Assembly: GCF_004014805.1 (NCBI RefSeq)
Contig: NZ_ATDN01000018.1
Location: forward strand, 1 to 64,000
Reading direction: 5' to 3'
Source: Mycolicibacterium elephantis DSM 44368
GTDB taxonomy: Bacteria > Actinomycetota > Actinomycetes > Mycobacteriales > Mycobacteriaceae
Length of the DNA stretch: 64,000 nt
A program made the translations under genes and the position numbers. This document shows, in pieces, positions 8,690 to 16,426 of the stretch; position 1 is the first letter of the stretch; every line of letters starts with the position of its first letter. The notes beneath the pieces are model-generated. The model had not been told where the DNA came from, made no database searches, and saw only the letters and a list, made by a program, of their open reading frames with translations.

Positions 8690-9765
8690 TGGATGGCGGC
8701 ACCGGAGACGTCGACAACGTCCAGCTGCGCGAGCTCGGCACGGTCGTCGAGGAGCTGCTCGCCGAACGGGGTGACCCGCCCGACCAGCAAGGCTACGACC
8801 ACTCGCTGTGGAATGACCTCGTGCACAACGGGTTTGCCCACGTCGGCATCCCGGAGAGCGCAGGTGGCAGCGGCGGTGGGCCGCTGGAGGCGGCGGTGGT
8901 GTTGCGCGCGGTAGGACGGCAAGCTGCCGCGGTGCCGCTGGCCGACGCTGTGCTGGCCGGTTGGCTGTTGGCCGCCTGTGGCCGCGATATCCCCGACGGG
9001 CTCGCCGTTTTCGCGAACGGAGAGCTGACGACGGTCGACGATGGCGACGGCACACGGGTGACCGGACGGCTGGTCCGGGTCGCCGGTGGCCGCGATTGCC
9101 ACACCGTCATCGCGTTCGCTGAGACCGGTCGTGTTGGATCCGAAGTGGTGGTGGCGATCCCGATGGAAGCGTGCTCCATCATCACTGGCCGCAATCTGGC
9201 CGGCGAACCCCGTGACGACCTCATCGTCGATACGGTGCTGTCGCCGTCCGCCGTGAGCCCCGCGCCCAGTGGCGCTGTTGCCGAATTGCGGCTTCGCGGG
9301 GCGCTGTCCCGCGCGGTGTTGTCGGCGGGGGCGATGGCCGGCCTGGTCGACACGACCGTGCGGTACGTGCTGGAGCGCCAGCAGTTCGGGCGTCCACTGG
9401 CGGCGTTCCAGTCCGTGCAACAGAGTGTGGCGCTGCTCGCCGCCGAGGCGGCCGCGGCCCAGGCTGCCGCCGATGCCGCCGTCCGCATCGGTGTCGAACA
9501 CGGGTTCAGCTCGCCCACAGCGAAATTCGCGATCGCCGCGGCAAAGGTCCGGACCGCAGAGGCCGCAACCGCAGGTGCCGCGGCCGCTCATCAGCTGCAC
9601 GGTGCCATCGGCATGACGCTCGAACATCCGCTACGTCGCCTGACCGCCCGACTGTGGTCTTGGCGCACCGAGTGGGGTGGGCAGCAGGAGTGGGCCGAGT
9701 ATCTCGGCCGAACCGCGACGGTGGCCGGCGGCGTCGGCCTGTGGGCTGCGCTGACCGATGCGTGA
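8689..9765 (+). CDS. Acyl-CoA dehydrogenase, short subunit (FadE)
   Basis: This 358-residue ACAD is of the short type. It has little similarity to the FAD-binding middle domain but a clear C-terminal domain with ERQQFGRPLAAFQSVQQ, HQLHGAIGMTLEHPLRRL and a final EWAEYLGR-type helix. It starts at ATG 8689, sharing a base with the previous stop, so translation is probably coupled. It is predicted to form an alpha2beta2 enzyme with the upstream 384-residue subunit. Confidence 0.78.
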   Translation: MDGGTGDVDNVQLRELGTVVEELLAERGDPPDQQGYDHSLWNDLVHNGFAHVGIPESAGGSGGGPLEAAVVLRAVGRQAAAVPLADAVLAGWLLAACGRDIPDGLAVFANGELTTVDDGDGTRVTGRLVRVAGGRDCHTVIAFAETGRVGSEVVVAIPMEACSIITGRNLAGEPRDDLIVDTVLSPSAVSPAPSGAVAELRLRGALSRAVLSAGAMAGLVDTTVRYVLERQQFGRPLAAFQSVQQSVALLAAEAAAAQAAADAAVRIGVEHGFSSPTAKFAIAAAKVRTAEAATAGAAAAHQLHGAIGMTLEHPLRRLTARLWSWRTEWGGQQEWAEYLGRTATVAGGVGLWAALTDA

Positions 9766-9796
9766 CCGCGACCGAGCGTCGAACCGAGGAGGAGAT

Positions 9797-10555
9797 ATGG
9801 AAACCCCGACTCTATCGATGAGGGACAAAGTCGTGCTTGTCACCGGCGGTAGCCGGGGACTCGGACGCGCGATGACTTTGGGATTCGCGCGCGCGGGCGC
9901 CGACGTCATCATCGCGAGCCGGAAGCTCGACAGCTGTGCGGACCTCGCGGCCGAGGTGGTGCAGACGACCGGGCGTCGCGCCGTACCCATCGCCGCCAAC
10001 GTCGGCCGCTGGGAGGATTGTGACGCGTTGTATGAGGCTGCTTACCAAGCGTTTCCGCGAGTGGACGTCTTGGTGAACAACGCCGGGATGTCCCCGCTGT
10101 ACGACAGACCTAGCGAGGTCACCGAGACCCTCTACGACAAGGTGCTCGGCGTCAACCTGCGCGGGCCGTTCCGGCTCACCGCGCTGTTCGGCGAGCGGAT
10201 GATGACTGACGGTGGCGGATCGGTCATCAACATCTCGAGTGTCTCTGGCGTCAACCCCGGCGCCAACGTCATTCCCTACGGCGCGGCGAAGGCGGGCCTC
10301 AACTCGATCACGGTGTCGTTCGCGCGCGCGTACGGCCCGCAGGTCCGAGTCAACTGCATCATGGTCGGTCGGTTCCGCACCGATGTCAGCAAACACTGGG
10401 ACGAAGCCGCCACCGCAGCCGAAGTCGAGCAGTACGCGCTGAGACGGGTTGGTGAGCCCGACGAGGTGGTCGGTACGGCACTGTATTTAGCTTCCGACGC
10501 CAGCAGTTACACCACCGGCGCGATCCTGCGAGTCGACGGCGGGACCCCGTACTGA
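9797..10555 (+). CDS. Short-chain dehydrogenase/reductase (SDR)
   Basis: This 252-residue classical SDR has the cofactor motif TGGSRGLG near the N-terminus, NNAGMSP in the middle, and Ser plus YGAAK as the active-site triad. The C-terminal YTTGAILRVDGG is typical. It should oxidise or reduce a hydroxyl/keto group using NAD(P). ATG 9797 was preferred to an earlier in-frame ATG at 9758 because GAGGAGGAG lies 9786-9794 and because the protein then starts where the family starts. It is followed after 23 bp by the flavoprotein gene. Confidence 0.83.
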   Translation: METPTLSMRDKVVLVTGGSRGLGRAMTLGFARAGADVIIASRKLDSCADLAAEVVQTTGRRAVPIAANVGRWEDCDALYEAAYQAFPRVDVLVNNAGMSPLYDRPSEVTETLYDKVLGVNLRGPFRLTALFGERMMTDGGGSVINISSVSGVNPGANVIPYGAAKAGLNSITVSFARAYGPQVRVNCIMVGRFRTDVSKHWDEAATAAEVEQYALRRVGEPDEVVGTALYLASDASSYTTGAILRVDGGTPY

Positions 10556-10578
10556 CCCACCCGGGAAAGGATTACAGC

Positions 10579-12270
10579 ATGGCAAGTGCTATCGAAGAAA
10601 CCTACGACGTCATCGTCGCCGGCTCCGGGGCGGGGGGTATGACCGCCGCATTGACGTCGGCGCTGCGCGGGCTGTCGGTGGTGGTGCTCGAGGCAACCGA
10701 GTATTTCGGCGGCGCGACGGCGGTCTCCGGCGGGGCGATCTGGTTGCCCGCCAACCGGTACTCCATCTCGCGGGGTATTTCCGACACGGTGGCGGACGGG
10801 CGTGCGTATCTCGCGGCGACCGTTGGTGATACCGTCAGTGAGGTCCGCCGCGACGCTTACCTCCGCGACGGGATGGCCATGGTCGACGAGTTCGACGCGG
10901 CGACCAAATGGATTCGCTGGAGCCCGGATTCGATTCCTGACTACCGGCCCGAACAGCCGGGTGGCCGACCTGAAGGCAGATCCATCGAGGCGCAGATGAT
11001 CGACGGCAAGCTGCTGGGCGCCGAACTGGGTCGACTGCGCCCGCCGTCACCAGCGATGGCGGTCAAGGGCCTGACCGTGACCGCCGAGGACTTCGTCTCA
11101 CTTAACATGATGATGCGCACCAAGGCCGGCCGGATCAAGGTGCTGCAGGTGGTCCGGCGCTCTTTGGTCGCCCGGCTACGCGGACAGCGGCTGCTCAGCA
11201 TCGGCCAGGCGCTGGCGACCCGGTTGCGGCTGGCCCTGCGCGATGAGCACGTCCCGGTCTGCTACTCCGCGCCGCTGCAGAATGTCGTCATCGAAGACGG
11301 CAGGGTCGTCGGGGTCCAGACCTGTATCGCAGGGCGGCCCAGGACTATTCGGGCCCGGTGCGGTGTGGTGATCGCGACCGGAAGCTTCAGCAAGAACCAG
11401 CGGATGCGGGACAAGTACTTGCCACAGCCGTCCCGTGCCGAATGGAGCCTGGCTCCCGAGGACGGCCAGGACGGATCCGGCATCCTGGCCGGTATCGCTG
11501 CCGGAGCCGCGGTGGCGCGGATGGATCGGGCGTGGGGGCTGCCCAACGTCATGGTTCCCGTCCCGGGCGGAGGTCTGCAACCGAGGGTCACGCTGAGTGA
11601 ACGCGGCCTGCCCGGCACGCTGGTGGTCAACAGCCGGGGCGAGCGCTACGGCAACGAAGCGGTCTCCTACGACGACTTCTGGGACACGATGTATGCCTGC
11701 GATGACGGGACGGACGGCGCACGGACCGTTCCGTCCTGGTTGATCTTCGATCAGCGCGCCAAGAACCGTTACATTTTCTTCGGCATCGTTCCACGCCAGC
11801 CGTTTCCGCGATCCTGGTATGAGACCGGATATCTGCGGCGCGCGGACGATGTCGCAGCGTTGGCCCGCTCGATCGACGTGCCGGCCGATCGGCTGACGGC
11901 GACCATCGAGCGTTTCAATCGGGACGCCGATGCCGGCCGCGACAGCACGTTCGGACGCGGTGAGAGCGCCTACGACCGGTACTACGGCGACCCGACGCAG
12001 CCGCACGCCAATCTCGCCCCGCTGGACAAGGGGCCGTTTTACGCGGTGGCGCTGTATCCGGGTGATTTGAGCACCAAGGGCGGCCTGGATATCGACGAAT
12101 ATTCTCGGGTGCTGCGCCCCGATGGCACCGTGATCGACGGACTCTATGCCGCCGGCAACTCGTCGGCTGGGGTGATGGGGGAGACCTACCCCGGCCCCGG
12201 TGCGACGATCGGCGCCGCGATGGTGGCCGGCTACGCCGCCGCCAACCACATGGCCACGATCGCGCCCTAG
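10579..12270 (+). CDS. KstD-like FAD-dependent dehydrogenase/fumarate reductase-family flavoprotein
   Basis: This 563-residue flavoprotein has an N-terminal FAD-binding GSGAGGM (residues 15-21), the ribose-binding Glu around residue 38, and the GGATAVSGGAIW block found in 3-ketosteroid 1-dehydrogenases. Its C-terminus, GLYAAGNSSAGVMGETYPGPGAT, closely follows the KstD pattern, with a tyrosine at about 537 where KstD has a catalytic Tyr. It probably introduces a double bond next to a ring ketone. It is the last gene of the plus-strand operon starting at 3727 and converges on the minus-strand ACAD. A fumarate-reductase-like role on another enone is possible. Confidence 0.78.
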   Translation: MASAIEETYDVIVAGSGAGGMTAALTSALRGLSVVVLEATEYFGGATAVSGGAIWLPANRYSISRGISDTVADGRAYLAATVGDTVSEVRRDAYLRDGMAMVDEFDAATKWIRWSPDSIPDYRPEQPGGRPEGRSIEAQMIDGKLLGAELGRLRPPSPAMAVKGLTVTAEDFVSLNMMMRTKAGRIKVLQVVRRSLVARLRGQRLLSIGQALATRLRLALRDEHVPVCYSAPLQNVVIEDGRVVGVQTCIAGRPRTIRARCGVVIATGSFSKNQRMRDKYLPQPSRAEWSLAPEDGQDGSGILAGIAAGAAVARMDRAWGLPNVMVPVPGGGLQPRVTLSERGLPGTLVVNSRGERYGNEAVSYDDFWDTMYACDDGTDGARTVPSWLIFDQRAKNRYIFFGIVPRQPFPRSWYETGYLRRADDVAALARSIDVPADRLTATIERFNRDADAGRDSTFGRGESAYDRYYGDPTQPHANLAPLDKGPFYAVALYPGDLSTKGGLDIDEYSRVLRPDGTVIDGLYAAGNSSAGVMGETYPGPGATIGAAMVAGYAAANHMATIAP

Positions 12271-12284
12271 CGCGATCTCGCCGA

Positions 12285-13430
12285 TCAGCCGGTCGGTAAC
12301 CGCAGCACCCGGCGGGCGATGATGTTGCGCTGAATCTCCGAGGTGCCACCGGCGATGGTCTGGCCCGGTGCGGCGAGTAGCCAATTGCGCCACCGTGTGC
12401 ACGCCTCGCCGGTGACCAGGTCGGGTCCGAGGGCTTCTTGTGCGAATACCGTGATGTCGCGTTCCAGCTCGGTCGCGGTGAGCTTGAGCAGCGACGTCCG
12501 AGAGTCGTCGGTTGAGGTGACTACTGACAGCACGCGAAACCACTGCAGGCGCAACAGCTGGCAGCGGGACCACAGGTCTGTCCAGCGGCGGCGGACGCTG
12601 TCAGTCGGCGAAAGGTCGCGGCCCTCGACTACTGACCAAAGCTCGTCGAGCAGCTGTACGAAGCGAACAGCGTTGGCTCCGATCATCATTCGTTCCCGGC
12701 CCAATGTCGACATCGCCACCCGCCAGCCGGAACCGACCGCGCCGAGGACATCGTCGGGACCCACCGACACGCCATCGAAGTAGACCTCGTTGAACTTGAC
12801 CTGTCCGTCCATCTGTCGCAGTGGCCGCACATCGATGCCGGGTCGGTCCATCGGCAGCAGGAAGAATGTCAAGCCGTCGTGCGGGCGATCGCCGGTGCCG
12901 GTGCGGGCGAGCAACAGACCGAGATCGGCGTAATGGGCACCAGATGTCCACACCTTCTGGCCATGGACGCGCCACCCGTCTCCGTCGGCCTCCGCGCGTG
13001 TCCGCAGCCCGGCCAGGTCCGATCCCGCTTCCGGTTCGGAGAACAGCTGGCACCAGATCTCGTCGGCGCGCAAGATTGGTGGAAGAAATCGCTGCTGTTG
13101 GCTTTTGGTGCCGAACTTGATGATCATCGGCCCGGCCAGCTCCGGTCCGAAGAGGTTGATCTGCAACGGCACCCCCGCGCGCGCGGTCTCCTCGGCCCAG
13201 ATGCCCTGTTCCATCGGGGTGGCTTCGGTACCACCGGCCGATCGGGGCCAGGACAACCCGGCCAAACCGGCGTCCAACAGCGAGCGCTGCCAGGCGCGTG
13301 CGGCGGGCAGGTCCTCGCGGGTCGGGGTGGCTCCGTAATCTCGCAGCCCCTCGGGACGCGGCGCGCTGTCCAGCCATGCACATACGCGGGTGCGGAATTT
13401 TCGCTCAGACTCCGAGAGGTTGAGATCCAT
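12285..13430 (-). CDS. Acyl-CoA dehydrogenase, long subunit (FadE)
   Basis: This 381-residue ACAD has WCQLFSEPEAGSDLAGL, VHGQKVWTSGAHYAD and the C-terminal IAGGTSEIQRNIIARRVL. It is divergent from a short ACAD at 13460, and together they form the third long/short pair of the block, arranged head to head. A TATGAT box (minus strand, 13442-13437) stands six bases before the ATG, so the mRNA is probably leaderless. Confidence 0.82.
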   Translation of the reverse strand: MDLNLSESERKFRTRVCAWLDSAPRPEGLRDYGATPTREDLPAARAWQRSLLDAGLAGLSWPRSAGGTEATPMEQGIWAEETARAGVPLQINLFGPELAGPMIIKFGTKSQQQRFLPPILRADEIWCQLFSEPEAGSDLAGLRTRAEADGDGWRVHGQKVWTSGAHYADLGLLLARTGTGDRPHDGLTFFLLPMDRPGIDVRPLRQMDGQVKFNEVYFDGVSVGPDDVLGAVGSGWRVAMSTLGRERMMIGANAVRFVQLLDELWSVVEGRDLSPTDSVRRRWTDLWSRCQLLRLQWFRVLSVVTSTDDSRTSLLKLTATELERDITVFAQEALGPDLVTGEACTRWRNWLLAAPGQTIAGGTSEIQRNIIARRVLRLPTG

Positions 13431-13436
13431 TCTGAC

Positions 13437-13454
13437 ATCATACCCCGTAGGATG
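13437..13454. promoter_or_regulatory. Overlapping divergent leaderless promoters with a weak operator-like sequence
   Basis: On the minus strand TATGAT (13442-13437) precedes the ATG at 13430 by six bases. On the plus strand TAGGAT (13448-13453) precedes the ATG at 13460 by six bases. The segment 13439-13454 (CATACCCCGTAGGATG) resembles the island operator only in part, so regulation by the same repressor is uncertain. Confidence 0.45.
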
Positions 13455-13459
13455 GTCGT

Positions 13460-14494
13460 ATGGACTTCACCTTTGACGACCAACAGCGCGAACTCGCCGA
13501 TGTCGCGCGCGACTTCTTCGTCGCCGCCGGGCCGGCCGATCGGGTCGACGCCGGCCCGGCGGCGGCCCGCCTAGCATGGGACAACGCCGTTGCGAGCCTT
13601 GGTATTCAGGCTCTCGGCGTACCGGGCGAGCTCGGCGGTCTGAGCGGTGCGGTTGAGCTCGCTGCCGTCTTGGAGGAGTCGGGACGAACGCTGTACCCGG
13701 CGCCGTTACTGACATCGGTGGGCTACGCCAACGGCTTGCTGAGCTGTGTCGGGGGCGCGGCTCACGATTTGCTGCGTCAGGTGGTCGACACCGGCCGCGC
13801 CGTTGCCGTCGTCGACCATCCGTCGGTTGCGCTCGAGGACGGCGTCGTCGTCGGCGTCGCATCCGCGGTCGTCGACGCCGAAACCGCCGACGAGCTCCTG
13901 GTTCTGATCGGCGGGAGCATCGTGCACATCCCCGGGGATGCGCCACGGCTAAGCATCGAGGCCCAGGATGGTATCGACCCCTCGCGGCGGGCCGCCCGGG
14001 TGCGCTTCGACGGCGTACCGGCCACCGTTCTCGCCGTCAACGCCGACGAAGCTATCGCCACAGCACGTGCCCGGGCCCAGGGGTTGGCGGCGGTTGAGGC
14101 AGTTGGCGGCATCCGGGCAACCCTGGACTCGGTGATCGAACATGTCTCGACCCGAAGGCAATTCGGTGTTCCGGTGGGCTCGTTCCAGGCCGTCCAGCAC
14201 CGCGCGGTCGACATGCTGCTGGACCTCGACCGCGCCGCCGCGGCGGCCTATCACGCCGCCTGGTGCGCCGACGCGGATCCGGCGAGCCTGGCCTGGGCCG
14301 GACCGCTCGCGCTTCGGGCCGCGGCGGCCGGGTACGGAAGGGTTGCCCGAGGCGCGATCCAGCTGTATGGCGGCATCGGGTTTACCTGGGAACACCACGC
14401 GCACCGGCACTTTCGTCGGGCGGTGGCGCTCGCAACGCGGTTTGGGGCCGCTGATCAGCAGCTCGACCAGGGGTTCGCCGCGATCAAGGGCTGA
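13460..14494 (+). CDS. Acyl-CoA dehydrogenase, short subunit (FadE)
   Basis: This 344-residue short-type ACAD has TRRQFGVPVGSFQAVQHRAVDM and IQLYGGIGFTWEHHAHRH near the C-terminus. The divergent long subunit at 12285-13430 is its likely partner. The start at 13460 sits directly after a TAGGAT -10 box, suggesting leaderless expression. The operator before the crotonase gene lies only 62 bp downstream of its stop, so the following genes form a separate unit. Confidence 0.8.
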   Translation: MDFTFDDQQRELADVARDFFVAAGPADRVDAGPAAARLAWDNAVASLGIQALGVPGELGGLSGAVELAAVLEESGRTLYPAPLLTSVGYANGLLSCVGGAAHDLLRQVVDTGRAVAVVDHPSVALEDGVVVGVASAVVDAETADELLVLIGGSIVHIPGDAPRLSIEAQDGIDPSRRAARVRFDGVPATVLAVNADEAIATARARAQGLAAVEAVGGIRATLDSVIEHVSTRRQFGVPVGSFQAVQHRAVDMLLDLDRAAAAAYHAAWCADADPASLAWAGPLALRAAAAGYGRVARGAIQLYGGIGFTWEHHAHRHFRRAVALATRFGAADQQLDQGFAAIKG

Positions 14495-14555
14495 GGCCGG
14501 CTCGGCTGCAGTGGGGTCGGGACGTCGATTTCGGACCGCGCTTGCTCCCAAACAA

Positions 14556-14571
14556 CCTACTAAGTAGTATC
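14556..14571. promoter_or_regulatory. Operator 2 of the island regulon, overlapping a -10 box
   Basis: CCTACTAAGTAGTATC matches the consensus except its last base. TAGTAT at 14565-14570 lies eight bases before the ATG at 14579. The operator thus appears to contain the -10 element of a leaderless transcript for the crotonase, kinase and ACAD operon. Confidence 0.72.
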
Positions 14572-14578
14572 CCCTGTC

Positions 14579-15361
14579 ATGCCTTATAGCCACCTCGCAC
14601 CCGCACTCCTTGTCACCGGAGATGGCCCCGTGCGGATCCTGACGATGAACCGCCCGGATGACCTCAACTCCTTTGATGACGATCTGCACCGCGCGATGCG
14701 TAAGGTGTGGGACGCGCTGATCGACGATGAGGACGCACGCGCGGTCGTTCTGACCGGCGCCGGACGCGCCTTCAGCTCGGGTGGCTACCTGCCCAACTTC
14801 GCTCGCAACAACAAGGATGCGGTGGCGCGCCGCAAGGATATTCGCGAGGCCGAACGACTCGCGAAGGCCATGCTCGAATGCGAGCTGCCGGTCGTCGCGG
14901 CGGTCAACGGGTTGGCTGTCGGCCTCGGCGGTTCGCTGGCGATGATGTCCGATCTGGTGGTCATGGCAGAAGACGCGTTTATCAGTGATCCACATGTCAG
15001 CGTCGGGTTGGTCGCCGGCGACGGTGGCCCGCTGACCTGGCCGTACATGATGAGCCTGCTCAAGGCCAAGGAGTACATCCTGCTCGGTGACCGCATCACC
15101 GCCCGCGACGCCGAACGTCTGGGTCTCGCGAACCGAATTACCACCCGGGACAAGGTCGTCGAGGAGGCGCTGGCCCTGGCACACCGGCTGGCCGGCCAGC
15201 CGGTTCAGGCGCTGCGCGACACCAAGCGGGCGCTGAACATGCACCTGCTGAACGCGGCGAACCTGATCCTGCCGTTCGCACTGGCAACCGAATCGGAGTC
15301 GTTCACCAGCGACGACGTTCGGCGCAGCGTCGAGAAGTTCACCGGCAAGGGAGCTTCCTGA
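14579..15361 (+). CDS. Crotonase-family protein lacking the usual hydratase glutamates
   Basis: This 260-residue protein has a crotonase fold: LTMNRPDDLNSF, the CoA-binding AFSSGGYL loop, and VNGLAVGLGGSLAMMSDL. Enoyl-CoA hydratases carry glutamate in GGGxE and in PExxxG. Here the matching positions read GGSLA and DPHVSVG, so both acid/base residues seem to be replaced. VGLVAGDGG resembles a subgroup of uncharacterised actinobacterial crotonases. An isomerase, hydrolase or lyase activity is therefore as likely as hydration. It is the first gene behind operator 2, and its stop abuts the kinase start (TGAATG). Confidence 0.75.
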   Translation: MPYSHLAPALLVTGDGPVRILTMNRPDDLNSFDDDLHRAMRKVWDALIDDEDARAVVLTGAGRAFSSGGYLPNFARNNKDAVARRKDIREAERLAKAMLECELPVVAAVNGLAVGLGGSLAMMSDLVVMAEDAFISDPHVSVGLVAGDGGPLTWPYMMSLLKAKEYILLGDRITARDAERLGLANRITTRDKVVEEALALAHRLAGQPVQALRDTKRALNMHLLNAANLILPFALATESESFTSDDVRRSVEKFTGKGAS

Positions 15362-16408
15362 ATGGGTGGCACCGGACCCAGCGCGGCCACCGACGACCTG
15401 GTCTCTGTTGCCGCCCTTGACGATTGGCTCGGCGAGCGGCTGCCTGGACAGGGTCCGTTGACGGTTGAGCGGGTCACCACCGGCCACTCCAACGAGCTGT
15501 TCACGATCAGCCGCGGTGGCCCGACCTGGATGCTGCGTCGCCCACCGCGGGTGGCCAACGCGCCCACGGCGCACGACATGGTGCGTGAGTACCGGGTGCT
15601 CGAAGCGCTCGAGGGCACCGATGTGCCCCATGCGACACCGCGGGGCTTGTGTGAAGAAACCGACGTCATCGGGGCCCGGTTCTATCTGATGGACCAAGTG
15701 CCCGGTGTGCCGCTGTATCACGAGTTGCCGGCCCAGCTCGCCGAAGAGCGGACCGGGATCGCTTATGCCGCGATCGATGCGCTGGCCGCACTGCACCGGC
15801 TGGACTGGCGCGGGGCAGGTCTAGACGGCTTCGGCAAGCCGGACAACTACACCGAACGTCAGGCGGCCCGGTGGACCAGGCAGCTGACGTCCTACGCATT
15901 CCGCGAGCTGCCCGAGCTCGGCGAGGTCGCCGGCTGGCTGGAGCAGCATTGTCCCGGTACCCACGGCACCGCCCTGATCCACGGCGACTACGGCCTGCAC
16001 AACCTTCTTTTCGCCGCGCAGCCGCCGGCCACCGTGTTGGCCATCGTCGACTGGGAGACCGCCACGATCGGCGACCCGCTAGCCGATCTCGGCTATTTCC
16101 TCGCCAATTGGCTGGAGCCGCACGAGATGGAGCAGTGGGGTGCCCTGGGATCTCCACACGGCGTCGACGGCAACCCCAGCCGGGGTGAACTCATCGAACG
16201 CTACGTCCGCGGCAGCGGAATGGACCTGGTAGCCGATGACTTGATCTGGTTCCGGGTGTTCGGCCAGTTCAAGCTGGCCGTCATCTTCGAAGGCTCTTAC
16301 GGCCGTTACGTCCGGGGGGAGTCCACCGACTCGTTTTTCGCCACGCTGGAGCACCGCGTGCCGTTGCTCGCGCGTCACGCCCTGGCCATCGCGACGGGCA
16401 CAGCCTAG
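15362..16408 (+). CDS. APH/ChoK-like kinase, probable hydroxyacyl-CoA kinase (ACAD10/11 N-domain and LvaA type)
   Basis: This 348-residue aminoglycoside phosphotransferase-fold protein has a complete kinase core: HGDYGLHN (about residues 207-214), the metal-binding VDWE (Asp about 230) and GDPLADLGYFLANW. This pattern matches the kinase half of ACAD10/ACAD11 and LvaA of the Pseudomonas levulinate pathway, which phosphorylate 4-hydroxyacyl-CoAs. The next gene is an ACAD11-like dehydrogenase, as those pathways need. By that analogy the pair would phosphorylate a gamma-hydroxyacyl-CoA and eliminate phosphate. The product is inferred, not shown. Confidence 0.78.
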   Translation: MGGTGPSAATDDLVSVAALDDWLGERLPGQGPLTVERVTTGHSNELFTISRGGPTWMLRRPPRVANAPTAHDMVREYRVLEALEGTDVPHATPRGLCEETDVIGARFYLMDQVPGVPLYHELPAQLAEERTGIAYAAIDALAALHRLDWRGAGLDGFGKPDNYTERQAARWTRQLTSYAFRELPELGEVAGWLEQHCPGTHGTALIHGDYGLHNLLFAAQPPATVLAIVDWETATIGDPLADLGYFLANWLEPHEMEQWGALGSPHGVDGNPSRGELIERYVRGSGMDLVADDLIWFRVFGQFKLAVIFEGSYGRYVRGESTDSFFATLEHRVPLLARHALAIATGTA

Positions 16409-16426
16409 AGAAAGAAGGTCTGCCAA

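Noticed and set aside
13439..13454. CATACCCCGTAGGATG as a tenth island operator
   Set aside because: Only parts of the consensus are kept and the symmetric core is broken. Listed only as a weak operator-like sequence in a promoter feature and not counted among the nine.
13949..15796. Long open frame on the minus strand (615 codons)
   Set aside because: It lies opposite three well-supported plus-strand genes, crosses an intergenic operator, and has no recognisable domain. In GC-rich DNA such antisense frames arise from codon bias. The same holds for 43987-46038 opposite ligA and 61692-63773 opposite ilvB.
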